Positions 34,089-44,670 of a DNA stretch of 64,000 bases are shown in pieces. The notes under the pieces were generated by a model that saw only the letters and a program-made list of their open reading frames with translations, was not told the origin of the DNA and did not search any database. The position numbers and the translations under genes were made by a program. The first letter of the stretch is position 1, and every line of letters begins with the position of its first letter. Source of the DNA: Balanoglossus misakiensis (lineage: Eukaryota > Hemichordata); assembly GCA_040954595.2 (NCBI GenBank), contig CM082584.2, positions 1,984,001-2,048,000 on the forward strand, written 5' to 3'.

Positions 34089-35147
34089 TTACTTACTGTG
34101 AGCTACCCTTTGAGCTACACAGATAGGACCCAAGGAAAATAAGCCATCTGCTTCCGCTGCCATATCTCGCAGATAAGCAGAGGAAAAAGTAATATGTGAT
34201 CTCCACTGGACTGCAGACAATAAATCAGACATGGAAGTCCCTGAAAAAAGTGACCATGAAGCAGCAAGAGCTCTGACTTCATGAGCTGACACCTTAGCCC
34301 AGCTAATTGCTTCTTCTGAAGGGCTAGAATAAGCAAACTTAATAGTCTCGACGATCCATCTGGAAATAGTCGACTGTGAAATAGACATACTGGGTGTAAC
34401 CCTAATGGAGATAAACAGTCTTGTCTGCTCTCCCCTCCTGTCTTTTGTTCTCTGCAAATAATACTTCAGTGCTCTGATAGGACAGAGCAACCTATCCTCT
34501 GAACGCTGACCGACTAACTTCGTCAGTTTCGGAATAACCAGAGGCGATTGTGGCAGATCCGCAATCCGATTCTTTGCCAAGAAAGCTGGGTCAGTAAGCA
34601 AAGTGACACTGTCTGCTGACCAACGAATATGAGCTGAAGCCATAGACAGGGCATGAAGCTCACTACGGCGACCTGCCGTAGCTAATGCCAAAAGAAAAAC
34701 AGTCTTGTACGTCAAGAACTTCATCTCTGCTGTTTGCAAAGGTTCAAATGGAGCTCCTAATAAAGCATGTAGAACCAAAGATAAACTCCACTGGGGAACC
34801 AGTGACTTTACAACTGGTCGCGCCAAAGAGAAATTACTAATCAAAGCAGAAATAGACCCGTCCAGGGTAGTAACTTCCTCACCCAACAATCGAAGTGTGT
34901 TACCTATAGCTGAACGGTACGCCTTAATAGTGCTCACTGCTGTCTTTTTCTCCTTAAACAAGTAGAGGAAAAAATCTGCTAGCTGAGGAGGCGTGGGTCT
35001 GAGAAAATCAATCGACCTTTTCTCACACCAATGACGAAAGGAACACCACTTTGAATCATATGCTGCCGTGGTGGATGCTCGTCGGTGTTGTGCGATGCGC
35101 GAGGCAGCTTCTGCAGAAAAGCCTCTTGCCTGCAAACTGAGCTTGAT
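34089..35147 (-). CDS. DIRS tyrosine recombinase (integrase)
   Basis: The recognisable domain covers the last ~352 codons of a frame that stays open up to 36965. Upstream of about 35147 that frame only shadows the RT-RNase H frame, so the true start is unknown. Counting from IKLSLQARGF as residue 1, the core-binding half has YDSKWCSFRHWCEKRS and TVSTIKAYRSAIG-like helices. The catalytic residues are Arg in TAGRRSELHAL (about 160), H-x-x-R in SAHEVRALAAS (His289, Arg292), His318 in QWRSHITF and Tyr325 in SSAYLRD. It would integrate the circular DNA intermediate without duplicating the target. The domain has no stop or frameshift, unlike the rest of the element. Confidence 0.9.
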   Translation of the reverse strand: MKLSLQARGFSAEAASRIAQHRRASTTAAYDSKWCSFRHWCEKRSIDFLRPTPPQLADFFLYLFKEKKTAVSTIKAYRSAIGNTLRLLGEEVTTLDGSISALISNFSLARPVVKSLVPQWSLSLVLHALLGAPFEPLQTAEMKFLTYKTVFLLALATAGRRSELHALSMASAHIRWSADSVTLLTDPAFLAKNRIADLPQSPLVIPKLTKLVGQRSEDRLLCPIRALKYYLQRTKDRRGEQTRLFISIRVTPSMSISQSTISRWIVETIKFAYSSPSEEAISWAKVSAHEVRALAASWSLFSGTSMSDLLSAVQWRSHITFSSAYLRDMAAEADGLFSLGPICVAQRVAHSK

Positions 35148-36187
35148 AGTCTCCAAGCGTGGAGGTGAAGGTGTTGTGCTACCGGAGGCAGCCGAACAGT
35201 CTCCTCCATGCAATTCTGTGGTAATGTCAGTGGACAGTCCACCAGTAACTGGAGTAGTCTTGGAAACCAAGGACGTGTTGGCCATAGTGGTGCAACTAGA
35301 AGTATTTCGCATTCTTCGTGTGCTACCTTGGAAATTACCCTGGAGATCAACGGTAGTGGGGGAAATGCATATGCCAACATTCCCTTCCAGCTGATTGACA
35401 GAGCGTCGCATGCTAGTGCTTGTGGTTCCGACCTTAGTGACGCGTAAATCGGGAACTTGCGATTCTTGGCTGTCGCAAATAGGTCTACGTGGGGCCTGTC
35501 CCAAATCAGACAAATCTGCTCTACTAGCGGTTGCCGTAGAGCGCACTCTAGTGGATAGAACTTGTCCCGTGATAGAGCATCTGCCAGAATGTTGCTTGTG
35601 CCCTGAACGTGGAGTGCTTTCAGCGTGATGCTGTTCGCCTGGCACCAATTCAGCATGTCCCATACCAGATAACACAGGCTGGGTGATCTGGTGCCGCCCT
35701 GGTGATTTATAAATGCGACTACTGTGGTGTTGTCTGACCTGATCAGAATCACCTTGCCGCAAAAGTCTTGGTGAAAGTGGAGAAGTGCCAACTGTACTGC
35801 CTTCATTTCCAACCAATTTATGTGCCGCACTGACTGGTCGACTGACCATATCCCTGAAATTGTCCTGTCTCCCAAGTGTGCACCCCATCCTTGGAGAGAT
35901 GCGTCCACAAACAGTGACACCGTCGCCAACGGGGATACTAGGAGATTTCCCTCGAGAGTATTCCCCCTGTCTAGCCACCATTGCAGGTGTGAAACTAGAG
36001 GTGGCTTTACCTGAATAAGGTCTGTCAACTGACCGGATACCGGCCTCCAATGAGCCAACAGGAACAGTTGAATTGGCCTCATATGTAGTCTGCCTAAAGG
36101 TATTGCCTCGGCTAGAAAGTTCATGCGACCCAGGATGCTGAGCAATGTGCTTGCTTGGACCATGGACTCTGAACTGATCCGATGCAC
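34979..36187 (-). pseudogene. DIRS RNase H and adenine-methyltransferase-like domains
   Basis: Same frame as the RT segment, from which one TAA (36188-36190) separates it. Numbering from the first Met, RNase H shows Asp95 (LFVDASLQGWG), Glu127 (NWLEMKAVQLA), Asp152 (LIRSDNTTV) and Asp203 (LADALSRD). Residues 230-310 carry VDLFATAKNRKFP, CDALSISW and YAFPPLPLI, the pattern of the Dam-like methyltransferase domain found after RNase H in DIRS1-type elements. The end overlaps the recombinase frame on the same strand. A single stop makes the polyprotein non-translatable as written, unless it is read through. Confidence 0.85.
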
Positions 36188-37168
36188 TTATTGTTCTAAT
36201 TTCAATAGGTTTTCCTCCGTAGGGAAAACTAAACCCTTGGACAGATCCATGACCATGCCAATGAACTGGATCCTCTGTGAGGGGATTAGACAAGACTTGT
36301 CTGTGCTCGGAATGAACCCCACACGAACGGTCTCCCGTAGTGTGGTTTGTGTGTCTGCCAGTGTCAACTGGAAACTGGAATTGTGTAGCAACCAGTCGTC
36401 CAGGTATGGATTGGCTTGTACTGCTCGGGAATGAAGAAAAGCCATCAACGCCCCTACTACCCGTGTAAAAATAGCCGGGGCAGTGGCCAAACCGAACGGA
36501 AGAGCCACAAACTGGAACAGTTTGCTCCCTATCGCAAAGCGAAAGTACCTCTGGAAGTGAGCATGGATAGGAATGTGGAAATAAGCGTCCTGCAAGTCTA
36601 TCGTCGTTGCCCAATCTCCCGTGGAGAGAGCCTGACGAATAGTTCGAGTGGTTTCCATACGGAAAGACTCGATTATAATGTACTGATTGAGCACGCTCAG
36701 GTCCAAAATGGGTCTCCATCCCTGTGATTTCTTTGGAATAAGGAAAACACGACTGAAAAACCCCGTATCCTGAACTGGTAAAGGGACCTTTTGAATGGCC
36801 CCTTTTTCCAACAGCCCCTGTATGGCCCTCCACATAGGAGGGGAAGGGTGCGATACCAAATGACTTGGAGGATACAACGAAAGGGGTGGAAACGTCCTGA
36901 AGAACAGACGAACCCCTTCCGAAACTAAAGAGAGGACTGTTTGGTCGTCTGTAATTTTCTGCCATTCCTGGACAAAATGTTTCAGACGACCCCCAACTGC
37001 TACTTGTGGCAATGGTGTCTGGGGCATAGTCACAGATTGTGACCCCATTATCCCTTTGTCCTGACTTGTGTAGTCACTTGTGCTGGCTGCTAGCCACTTT
37101 GGGGGGCTTAGTCTGCTGACGAAAGGGCTGACCCTTCCTTTGCTTGTTAAATGGTCTCTTCCTAGCAA
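36188..37168 (-). pseudogene. DIRS reverse transcriptase, split by a TAA
   Basis: The frame begins before the gag frame ends and overlaps it by about 95 bp, which suggests ribosomal re-initiation or frameshifting. From the first Met: VAVGGRLKHFVQEWQKIT (about 57-73, typical DIRS linker), LIPKKSQGWRPILDL (143-157), ATTIDLQDAYFHIPI with catalytic Asp191, FVALPFGLATAPAIF (220-234) and NPYLDDWLL (253-261) with the catalytic Asp pair. All RT core motifs are intact. The frame stops at TAA 36188-36190 after LLKLEQ, just before the RNase H segment. Confidence 0.9.
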
Positions 37169-38704
37169 ACTTCCGTTTGCCGGTGAACTTTAACCCAGAG
37201 ACAGAAGACTGAGCTTGTGCTACTGCTAACTGTTCTACAGCCAACTTCTGCTTAAGCAACTCCTCATTTGTTCTAAGAACAGCATCAAATTGCCCATTAA
37301 AAACCAATGGACCTGACCATGGGAGAAGACGGGCAGTACGAGCTGCCTCCCTTTCCAAAGGAAGATGACTGATAAGATGGTCACGCGTCATCAACACTTG
37401 AGACGCTGCCATACGAGAATTCAATTCTGCTTGATAAACCACAGCCTTAGCAGCTTCAGTTAACAACAGTTTGGCATGCTGCCAATTTTCTGCTATCTGA
37501 GGAGTAGATTCACCCTCCTGCATGGGTTTAAGCTCTCTGCTTAAAGCTGAGAGTAACAGAAAAGTGCAATTAGAGATCCTTGCGAAAAGACGAGTAGTTG
37601 CCTCTAAGCGGGCAAAATCCTCAGCCCTAATCACATAATTCCTCAAAACCTCTTTATTTCTTACCAACTGCTTTGCGGATTAATCAACCGCTGGTGCAGA
37701 GTGGTAGAATGGTCCACGTGTAAGATCAAACACGCGACTACCCTGAGGTCTAGACACCAATGGGAAAACATGACTTGACATCCCTTGAGGGTAACAACGA
37801 GGTTTCTTGTTAGCAGTGTAACAAAAGTCCCTGGTGCCGTTAATCTCGGCATGTACCGTGTCTATCAGAGACGACAGACGAGGAATAAAAGGTAGCTTTA
37901 GGTGTACCGGATCAGCTGCCTTACCCAACACATGTTCAAAAGAAGCCGTCAGCTGTTCTGCCGACACTTCAGCAGTGGGTGGGGGACATTCCTCAGGGGG
38001 TACAGTATTATACACTAGCATAACCGCGTCAGCCCATTGACTGGCGCGACTAGTTTCCTCTGATCGGACAAATTGTCTTCGTCCTCATCATGCCCCTCTG
38101 ACTCCGATTGTGAAACATCGAAGGAGGAAATAGGAGGGGCAGGGACAGTGTGACCACTGTGCACAGGATTTTGGCCCGACACAGAGACCCGATTAGCTTG
38201 AGCAGGCATACCCCAGCTTGTGGACTGAAGTGGTGCCGCCAAATTAGAGGGAGGACAAGTCCATGGGAAACCCCACAACTGTTGGAAGCCCGGAGGGGGA
38301 AAATTCCCACCAGCCTGAGCGACTCCCGAAGCTAATTGGTCTGGTACACACATAGGGGGTGGGCCGTGAAGCCCTCCCCACACACTACCGGCACTACCTA
38401 TGGACGTCGAAGGCACTGGATTAGCCAAGACGGAGGTAGGAACCGTATGAAAATACCTAGAAGACATACCTGCATAATTCGGCCAAACACCTGACTGAAC
38501 AGTTTGCGCCGATGAAACACCTCCCAAATGAGATGGACCCGGAACTGCTGCATCCAAAAAGGAAGAAACCGGCAAAACAGGAGTTCCTGCAACCGTCCTA
38601 GCAGCTGATGAATCCAACTTGGATCGCTTCGAAGCGAGCGAAGCCCTAGCAGAAGCATGGCCGCCATCTTGGGATGACCCCCTAGCTAACTCAGAAAAAA
38701 ACAT
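37074..38704 (-). pseudogene. DIRS gag-like protein, one frameshift and one nonsense codon
   Basis: First frame (38704 to about 38060): Ser/Pro/Gly-rich, with an acidic patch SESEGHDEDEDNLSDQ. A frameshift near 38060 leads to QWADAVMLVYNTVPPEECPP and a helix-rich part. A TAA after HSAPAVD (37680-37682) interrupts the same frame, which continues as AKQLVRNKEVLRNYVI. The end is strongly basic (FTGKRKFARKRPFNKQRKG), suited to nucleic-acid binding. No zinc knuckle is seen, as is usual for DIRS1-type ORF1. The frame ends at 37074, inside the RT frame. Confidence 0.75.
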
Positions 38705-39107
38705 CAGGCTCTTCAGAGTGCGCTGAATGGAAAGCTTGACCCGGAATAGGCAGTTGAGAGTCTTCTATTTCCGAAGGAGTACGAGAAGACGACCGCGACG
38801 CGGTGTCAGAAACTCTCTCCGTCATGGTTCCAGTGAAAACACGAAAAAATGCACGGGCAAAAATGGCTTCTGAAGGCTATATGAAAAGACAATACCGCAG
38901 AAGCCCTACACACTGACCCGTACACGTGTGGGAAAAATCCGAAAAACAAACTTTGCAAGTGCCAAAATAACACAAGCAAGCAGTTTAGAAAATAAGTTGT
39001 TACTTATCTACTTCCCCAATCGAAAAACCTCAGGCGAAAAGCAGCAATAGTCGAAGGGCTGAGCACTTCTTGACAAAAATCCAACACCTCAAGAGAGAAG
39101 ATGTCCG
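38705..39107. other. DIRS 5' region between ITR and gag
   Basis: In element orientation this precedes the gag-like frame. An ATG at about 38825 (MTERVSDTASRSSSRTPSEI in the minus sense) opens a frame that may be the true gag start, running toward 38704 with interruptions. No other feature seen. Confidence 0.4.
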
Positions 39108-39256
39108 CTGTCTCGTGCTGAGATAATAATACTGAATATTCACGGCTGGACAGGTGGTATATGTACTCGGTGAGTATGACGTAATCAGGGGAAAGTTTTT
39201 TATCTCAGCGGTCGTTAGAGGGCGAGATATATTAGGCTATAGGTTGGATCAAAGGT
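39108..39256. repeat. DIRS inverted terminal repeat, right
   Basis: Reverse complement of 33664-33807 (CTGAATATTCACGGCTGGA ... CTATAGGTTGGATCAAAG). The outermost 18 bp, ending TATTTATGCCATA, are unique to this end and recur complemented at about 33974-33990. Confidence 0.95.
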
Positions 39257-39332
39257 ATGGTATTTATGCCATAGAAATTCAAAAGTTACAGATACAGGAC
39301 CTTTCGTTGCCCACATATTGTGCTGGTCTTAC

Positions 39333-39449
39333 CTGTACACTCACAATTGACCAATCAATATCCCACAACACAAGTGCAATAAAAAGAGCCTGCTGTATTC
39401 ACACACTGGCCTTCACAAAGATCTGCTCTCTCCATACATTCATTGACAT
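39333..39449 (-). pseudogene. cbEGF exon type B, copy B2 (in-frame TGA)
   Basis: A 117-bp exon with TTTCAG acceptor, GTAAGA donor and phase 1-1. It reads DVNECMERADLCEGQCVNTA then GSFYCTCVVGY, TGA (39355-39357), LVNCECTG. All six EGF cysteines are present plus an extra Cys near the end (NGE in B1 is NCE here), and the DVNE calcium start is kept. The TGA lies between C5 and C6, so translation ends inside the module. The DIRS element sits about 60 bp beyond its donor side. Confidence 0.85.
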
Positions 39450-39840
39450 CTGAAATCAAAGATAGTTTATTATTTTTAATTTTATTATTATTTATTTCCT
39501 GACAAACATAATACACATACATCTCAGCGCATTTTCTACAGAAAATAATAAAATTAGAAAACAAGTGAAAGCTTAAAGGATAATAAATTACACTTAAAAA
39601 CACGAAACAAACCAAAGAGTTCTGAAAGACAGTCCCTATTAACCAAAAAAGCAATGGAATGAAATAGAAAGTACTGAATAAAAAGACGAGTCTTTAAACC
39701 CCTTTGAAAACTGTCAATAGATCCAGCATTGCAGATAGAAGGTGCACAAACACTGAATCCTCTTTAGCCATATGCCTTGTTAAGTTTTGAAATGATCATT
39801 CATGGTGATGAGTTATTAAGAATATACCCATTAAAAATTA

Positions 39841-40363
39841 GGGTAAGCCTAATTCAAGATTCACGTTTCAAGTTTCACGTTTCACGTTCCACAGCCCAAG
39901 ATTCATATTCTGATTCAGATTCGAGTCTTGTCACGTTCTTTCGCCATCTACATCCCTTACCAAACCTGCAGATCTGCAGAGAGCTGCTGCAGCTCTGATT
40001 TAGAGCTGTGTCAGCTATCCACAGCTCATCTGCAGGTCTGCAATGGTTGTTCTGAGCTGTCATTTGTTGGCAGCAGACCAAATTCTCTTTGACAGCTTTT
40101 TTAGAACATTGTGTAGACAAACGGCAGCTCTACGCAGTTAACTCACAGCTCTAAAACAGCAGGGAACAATGCCTTCTGTAAATTTCAATATTTGGGGAAC
40201 CTTGCTTGGGCGGGGATCGAGGACAATAAACAATCGTTCACACCCCTGGTTACGGCAGCATAAACATATTAGACAAGACTGGAATCTGAATCAGAATATG
40301 CATCTTGGGCTGTGGAACATGAAACGTGAATCTTGAAACGTGAATCTTGAATTAGGCTTACCC
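39841..40363. mobile_element. Mutator-like TIR element with 9-bp duplication
   Basis: A 523-bp element with inverted ends of about 80 bp, starting GGGTAAGCCTAATTCAAGAT and including GTTCCACAGCCCAAGAT and TCTGATTCAGATTC. TAAAAATTA is directly repeated at both borders (39832-39840, 40364-40372). A 9-bp TSD with G-starting long TIRs is typical of Mutator-like elements. The interior (39968-40190) is a separate block of GCAGCTC/GAGCTGC-rich small palindromes, also present in the damaged copy at 44160. Confidence 0.8.
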
Positions 40364-40379
40364 TAAAAATTATTGTACT

Positions 40380-41035
40380 CCTCGGAGAAGCATTTATAAT
40401 TTCTTTAAAATGAGATGAAAACTATATGAATTTTCTAAGTGTATATTTATTCTTTGCTGTGGTAATTTATTTAGCTATAGGTCGATAAATTATGTTAATT
40501 TGATTGAGTTATGCATATAAGTAGTGAAAATACATTGTACTTGTGCATAAATATATCAGACAGTCTTATAGTATAGTGTGAGGTTGATCACACATATACT
40601 TAACCACATATTTCTTGATCAATTAATTGTTTTTACGTCAAAGTCCTCAATATCCATGGCAATCTCAGAATCTAGGAATTTTAACACTCTCTATCATTCT
40701 CATTTTAACAAAATCCCCTGAAACTCGTGTACCCTGTCAGCAAAACTTTGTCTGATTTTTAAAAAAACAGATTACTTTTTCACCCTTGCAAACAAATTTT
40801 CAAAGATAAAATTTCACATTTGTTAATTTGTTTATATTATGCATAATTATAAATGGAAAAATTCTGAGATACAATTTCAACAAACATGTGTTCAGTACGA
40901 GTGTGCTGTTGATTTCAAATTTTAAAATGTGTGCAATGGACTGACAGGATGTGAGTTTAGCTGATTGTAACCATAGCAATATACAATCCCCAAACAGTGT
41001 AGCCACAGAAGAGATCAATATCCACAGTTACATAC
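40380..41035. repeat. Duplicated intron block gamma, copy 2
   Basis: From about 40560 it matches 24370-24825 and 45560-45902, including ACAGATTACTTTTTCACCC and the TTTGTTTATATTATGCATAA stretch. No exon beyond the A-type exon that follows. Confidence 0.7.
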
Positions 41036-41158
41036 CTGCACATGCATGGCCATCCTCCAGCACATTGAAGCCTTGTCTGCAAGCGCAGAGATAACTACCA
41101 TGGGTATTCTGACAATAGTGTTGACACGCATTTCCACAACTGTGACATTTATTCATAT
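41036..41158 (-). pseudogene. cbEGF exon type A, copy A2 (calcium ligand lost, extra Cys)
   Basis: A 123-bp exon with intact splice sites, phase 1-1 and an open frame. It reads DMNKCHSCGNACQHYCQNTH then GSYLCACRQGF. Compared with A1, the calcium-ligand Glu before C1 is Lys, and a seventh Cys (HSC for HSG) appears between C1 and C2. It could be translated, but calcium binding and disulfide pairing should be impaired. It may be a relaxed or non-functional copy. Confidence 0.65.
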
Positions 41159-42445
41159 CTGGAGGGTAAGAAGAAATTCGAAATAATTTACAAGCATTAC
41201 ATTATTCAAGGTAAGCCTACTCTTGACTACTGAAATCTCACACCAAAGACACCTGGGCTCAGATTTATAACAAGATGGGGATAATTTGTCTCAATTTGAT
41301 CATTTGAGACAACATATCCCCAAACGTATGTATTGTCGATGTAACATTATAACATAGTTATATCACTGTCAGGCATTTGTGTCCTACAGTCAAGGGGTTT
41401 TAGGCACCTGCAGTCATTTCGATGAAGTTGGTTTGAATCCCACCAGTGTCAGAAGTGTGAGATGGTCAACTGGACTTGAAGCGTTTGAGTTGAACCAAAC
41501 TTAATTTCTAAGTCTACGAGCTGCATGCACCAACTAAGGCCTACACAGTGGCTTCTGAATTGAAGAGACCTCAAAAACACGTGCACTCACTTTTATAGGA
41601 GTAAACAGGTGTTAAAATAACATGTAAATTTTAGAATATTTTGTTTAATAGGATTTGTATTCAAATTCTATTTCTGAGTCTTACACAGTGATGACCTTTT
41701 GTCATGCATTGATGTGATGCAACCACTCACTAACGCCACACTCTGTACAAATATACATGTTAACCTGAAAACTGACTTCTTCCAACGGTGAAGCAAGTCA
41801 GAATTTTGAGGCTGGGAATCATCTACATAGTTCCCAGAGTCAATACTGTCACAGTAGTCCATTTCTTTATGTACCAAATTGTACCAAAACATTGCTATGC
41901 ATTCATGTTATCATGATCTATGACATTAATCAGCAATGTTCTATCATGTTAATTTATTCCTTGTAGTGATATCATATGCCTTTTTCATAAAGAGGGTGCC
42001 CTTCCAAGACGCAAACATGAGGCCAGTTGGTCAAAGAGTAAAAACTTTGTCTTGTGTATCAACACTATAGTTGGGACATACTTTCGACAGCCACATTTTA
42101 TTGTAAGGTCAGTTTTACACGCAACTTGTATCATGTATACAACAAAGTAGATGAGCTCGAGCAGTACTCTGTAACCTACCGGCCTCCTTTTTCACATTGT
42201 CTGCTTGGAGATGACACCTTATTTTGGAAGTGTGCCCTCTTTATGAAAAATTTTATGATTGTGTTACACGTATTACAGACAGAAATCAACACAAGTGCAG
42301 TCAAACCTGTCCATTATGGCTAGTAAAGGGACTTTCCTAAACTGGCCTTTATAGACAGGTGGCCATTATACCTGGTAGAAAAGTCAATTAATGTAGATAT
42401 AAATTACACAGGGACTAGAATAAAGTGGGCACTATATAGAGGTGG
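41159..42445. repeat. Duplicated intron block delta, copy 2, ending at a deletion junction
   Basis: Matches 24949-26230. At 42445/42446 the sequence jumps from inside the MITE (ACTATATAGAGGTGG) to intronic sequence equivalent to about 27079 (ACATCCATTGTAATTATTC), skipping the D and C exons. Confidence 0.8.
42298..42445. mobile_element. MITE 'CAGTCAAACCTGTC', truncated copy
   Basis: Left part of the 186-bp element; the right end was removed by the deletion whose junction is at 42445/42446. Confidence 0.75.
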
Positions 42446-43651
42446 ACAATACATCCATTGTAATTATTCAAGTCAATACCAATCCTCCCTTCCTTTAAAA
42501 AATTTCCCTAATGTGAACAAATTCACATGGCTTTGAAATAAAGTATTAACAGTGATACGTCTAATATTTCTAACCGACACAACATTTCTAAACTTTGAGT
42601 CTCTTTGTGGATTTGTAGAAATGATCTACAAACTGAGCTGTCAGGTCATGGCTGTTTGTGCTTTGGCATGAACACATATCCCAGAATGCCCTACAGGTTT
42701 GGCAGTGAAATTGATAAACTCTTCACCTAAGATTTCAAACTCGTAATAGATTCTCACACTCCTGGCATGCTGAGAGTGTTGGATCAGAGTGTGAGAACAA
42801 ATCAATCCCACATTCTCACTGAATTGAGAGCTGTATATGATGCGAGCGCTGATTGGATGACAAAGAGTTCTTTAACAACATGTGCTAAAGGTTATCCAAT
42901 GACGCGATACTGAATCTACAATGTACCAGATGACAGTTCAAGAGTCATTTATTTAACGAATTTGGCTAATTTGTGACCGTGTGAGAAAAATAATCTCACA
43001 CACCAAGGACCTGGGATCGTATTTCTCACACTCGTCGGGGATATCTTGTCCCACATTCGCCTGCAGCTTGTTTGGGACAGAAAATCCTCAACACATGTGA
43101 GAAATATGATCCCAAGTCCTTGGGAGTGTGAGATTCTATTAGTCTCACAACCTTAGGACCTGGGATAAGATTTCTCAGACGAGTTGGGGATATTTTGACT
43201 CGTGTTAGACAAAATATCGCTGCTGAGTGTAAAACATCGCGTTAAGGACACAGTGGTCCCATTCAGGGATAACACAATAAAAAAGTCTACACCGGAGTAC
43301 ATATACAGACAGACAGACACACACACATAGAGAAATCAACAGGCAAACACTGACTGAGCCATAAGCTGCCAATGGCATGTGTACTGTACACACACCAAAT
43401 AGAACAGCTGGTCTTTTTAACAGTTAGCCAGTTATGTAAACATGCAGTTACCAATCACTGTTATTATTGACAAATTGCATCCAAGTCCAGACCCAGGCTT
43501 GAATACAATGTTTAAACAATAACAACATTGCTTACCTAGCTTCACCGAGCTGAACAAGAAATGATGGGTGACACCCAGAATAATATTGAATAAAAATTCA
43601 AAAGTTACAGATACTGGACCTTTCGTTGTCCACATATTGTGCTGGTCTTAC
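42446..43651. repeat. Duplicated block epsilon/beta, copy 3
   Basis: Matches 27079-27735, 31860-32937 and 16640-17484. It holds the GAGAAATATGATCCCA hairpin (about 43010-43125), the dispersed repeat at 43215-43445, and the empty sites for both the 602-bp TTAA element (43512-43517) and the DIRS element (about 43590). Confidence 0.8.
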
Positions 43652-43768
43652 CTGTACACTCTCAATTGACCAATCAATATCCCACAACACAAGTGCAATA
43701 AAAAGAGCCTGCTGTATTCACACACTGGCCTTCACAAAGATCTGCTCTCTCCATACATTCATTGACAT
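43652..43768 (-). pseudogene. cbEGF exon type B, copy B3 (two TGA codons)
   Basis: A 117-bp exon with the same splice sites and phase as B2. It reads DVNECMERADLCEGQCVNTA, GSFYCTCVVGY, then TGA at 43674-43676 as in B1 and B2. A second TGA follows five codons on, where B1 has GGA and B2 has TGT. C6 lies beyond both stops. Confidence 0.85.
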
Positions 43769-44158
43769 CTGAAATCAAAGACAGTTTATTATTTTTAATT
43801 TTATTATTATTTATTTCCTGACAAACATAATACACATACATCTCAGTGCATTTTCTACAGAAAATAATAAAATTAGAAAACAAGTGAAAGCTTAAAGGAT
43901 AATAAATTACACTTAAAAACACGAAACAAACCAAAGAGTTCTGAAAGACAGTCCCTATTAACCAAAAAAGCAATGGAATGAAATAGAAAGTACTGAATAA
44001 AAAGACGAGTCTTTAAACCCCTTTGAAAACTGTCAATAGATCCAGCATTGCAGATAGAAGGTGCACAAACACTGAATCCTCTTTAGCCATATGCCTTGTT
44101 AAGTTTTGAAATGATCATTCATGGTGATGAGTTATCAAGAATATACCCATTAAAAATT

Positions 44159-44670
44159 AGGGTAAGCCTAATTCAAGATTCACGTTTCAAGTTTCACGTT
44201 TCACGTTCCACAGCCCAAGATTCATATTCTGATTCAGATTCGAGTCTTGTCACGTCCTTTCACCATCTACATCCCTTACCTAATAGTTCAACAATAATTG
44301 ATTTATTTCCGACTGGGTCCACAATGTTCCCATACAAGTTTCACTCAAAACAAGATGGAGTCGCCCCCCCCATGAACAGGTCCACCTAGGATGCTCATAA
44401 TAAAGAACTCCCTAGCTAGGCCCAAGTTATCATACCAAACCTGCAGATCTGCAGAGAGCTGCTGCAGCTCTGATTTAGAGCTGTGTCAGCTATCCACAGC
44501 TCATCTGCAGGTCTGCAATGGTTGTTCTGAGCTGTCATTTGTTGGCAGCAGACCAAATTCTCTTTGACAGCTTTTTTAGAACATTGTGTAGACAAACGGC
44601 AGCTCTACGCAGTTAACTCACAGCTCTAAAACAGCAGGGAACAATGCCTTCTGTAAATTTCAATATGATA
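44159..44670. mobile_element. Second Mutator-like copy, rearranged
   Basis: Starts with the same GGGTAAGCCTAATTC end, in the duplicated TAAAAATTA context. It is interrupted at about 44281-44432 by unrelated sequence (TAATAGTTCAACAATAATTG ... GGCCCAAGTTATCA). It then resumes with the GCAGCTC-rich core to about 44670, after which it diverges. The right TIR is absent. Confidence 0.6.

Larger units (their letters stand above)
33620..39274 (-). mobile_element. DIRS1-like tyrosine-recombinase retrotransposon
   Basis: A 5.65-kb element in minus orientation. The empty counterpart near 43590 reads TTGAATAAAAATTCAAAAG, so there is no target duplication. The termini are inverted repeats. An internal complementary region at about 33916-34017 contains the complement of the left end joined to the complement of the right end, the hallmark of DIRS1-type circular intermediates. 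Coding order on the minus strand is gag-like, RT-RNase H-methyltransferase, then a YR frame overlapping the latter. The gag frame has a frameshift and a TAA, and the RT-RH frame one TAA. The YR frame is open throughout. The edges are uncertain by about 3 bp because of A-runs. Confidence 0.95.

Noticed and set aside
33791-34126. Plus-strand frame inside the DIRS left end
   Set aside because: It lies across the terminal repeat and internal complementary region, which explain the sequence fully.
35148-36965. N-terminal ~600 codons of the 958-codon minus-strand frame as a protein domain
   Set aside because: It overlaps the RT-RNase H-methyltransferase frame, which has clear catalytic motifs. The shadow frame is Ser/Arg/His-rich with no recognisable fold.
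17507-43676. Selenocysteine at the shared TGA of the B-type EGF exons
   Set aside because: EGF modules are not known selenoproteins, the position is not a cysteine position, and no 3' selenocysteine insertion element can be assessed here. A CpG transition is simpler.
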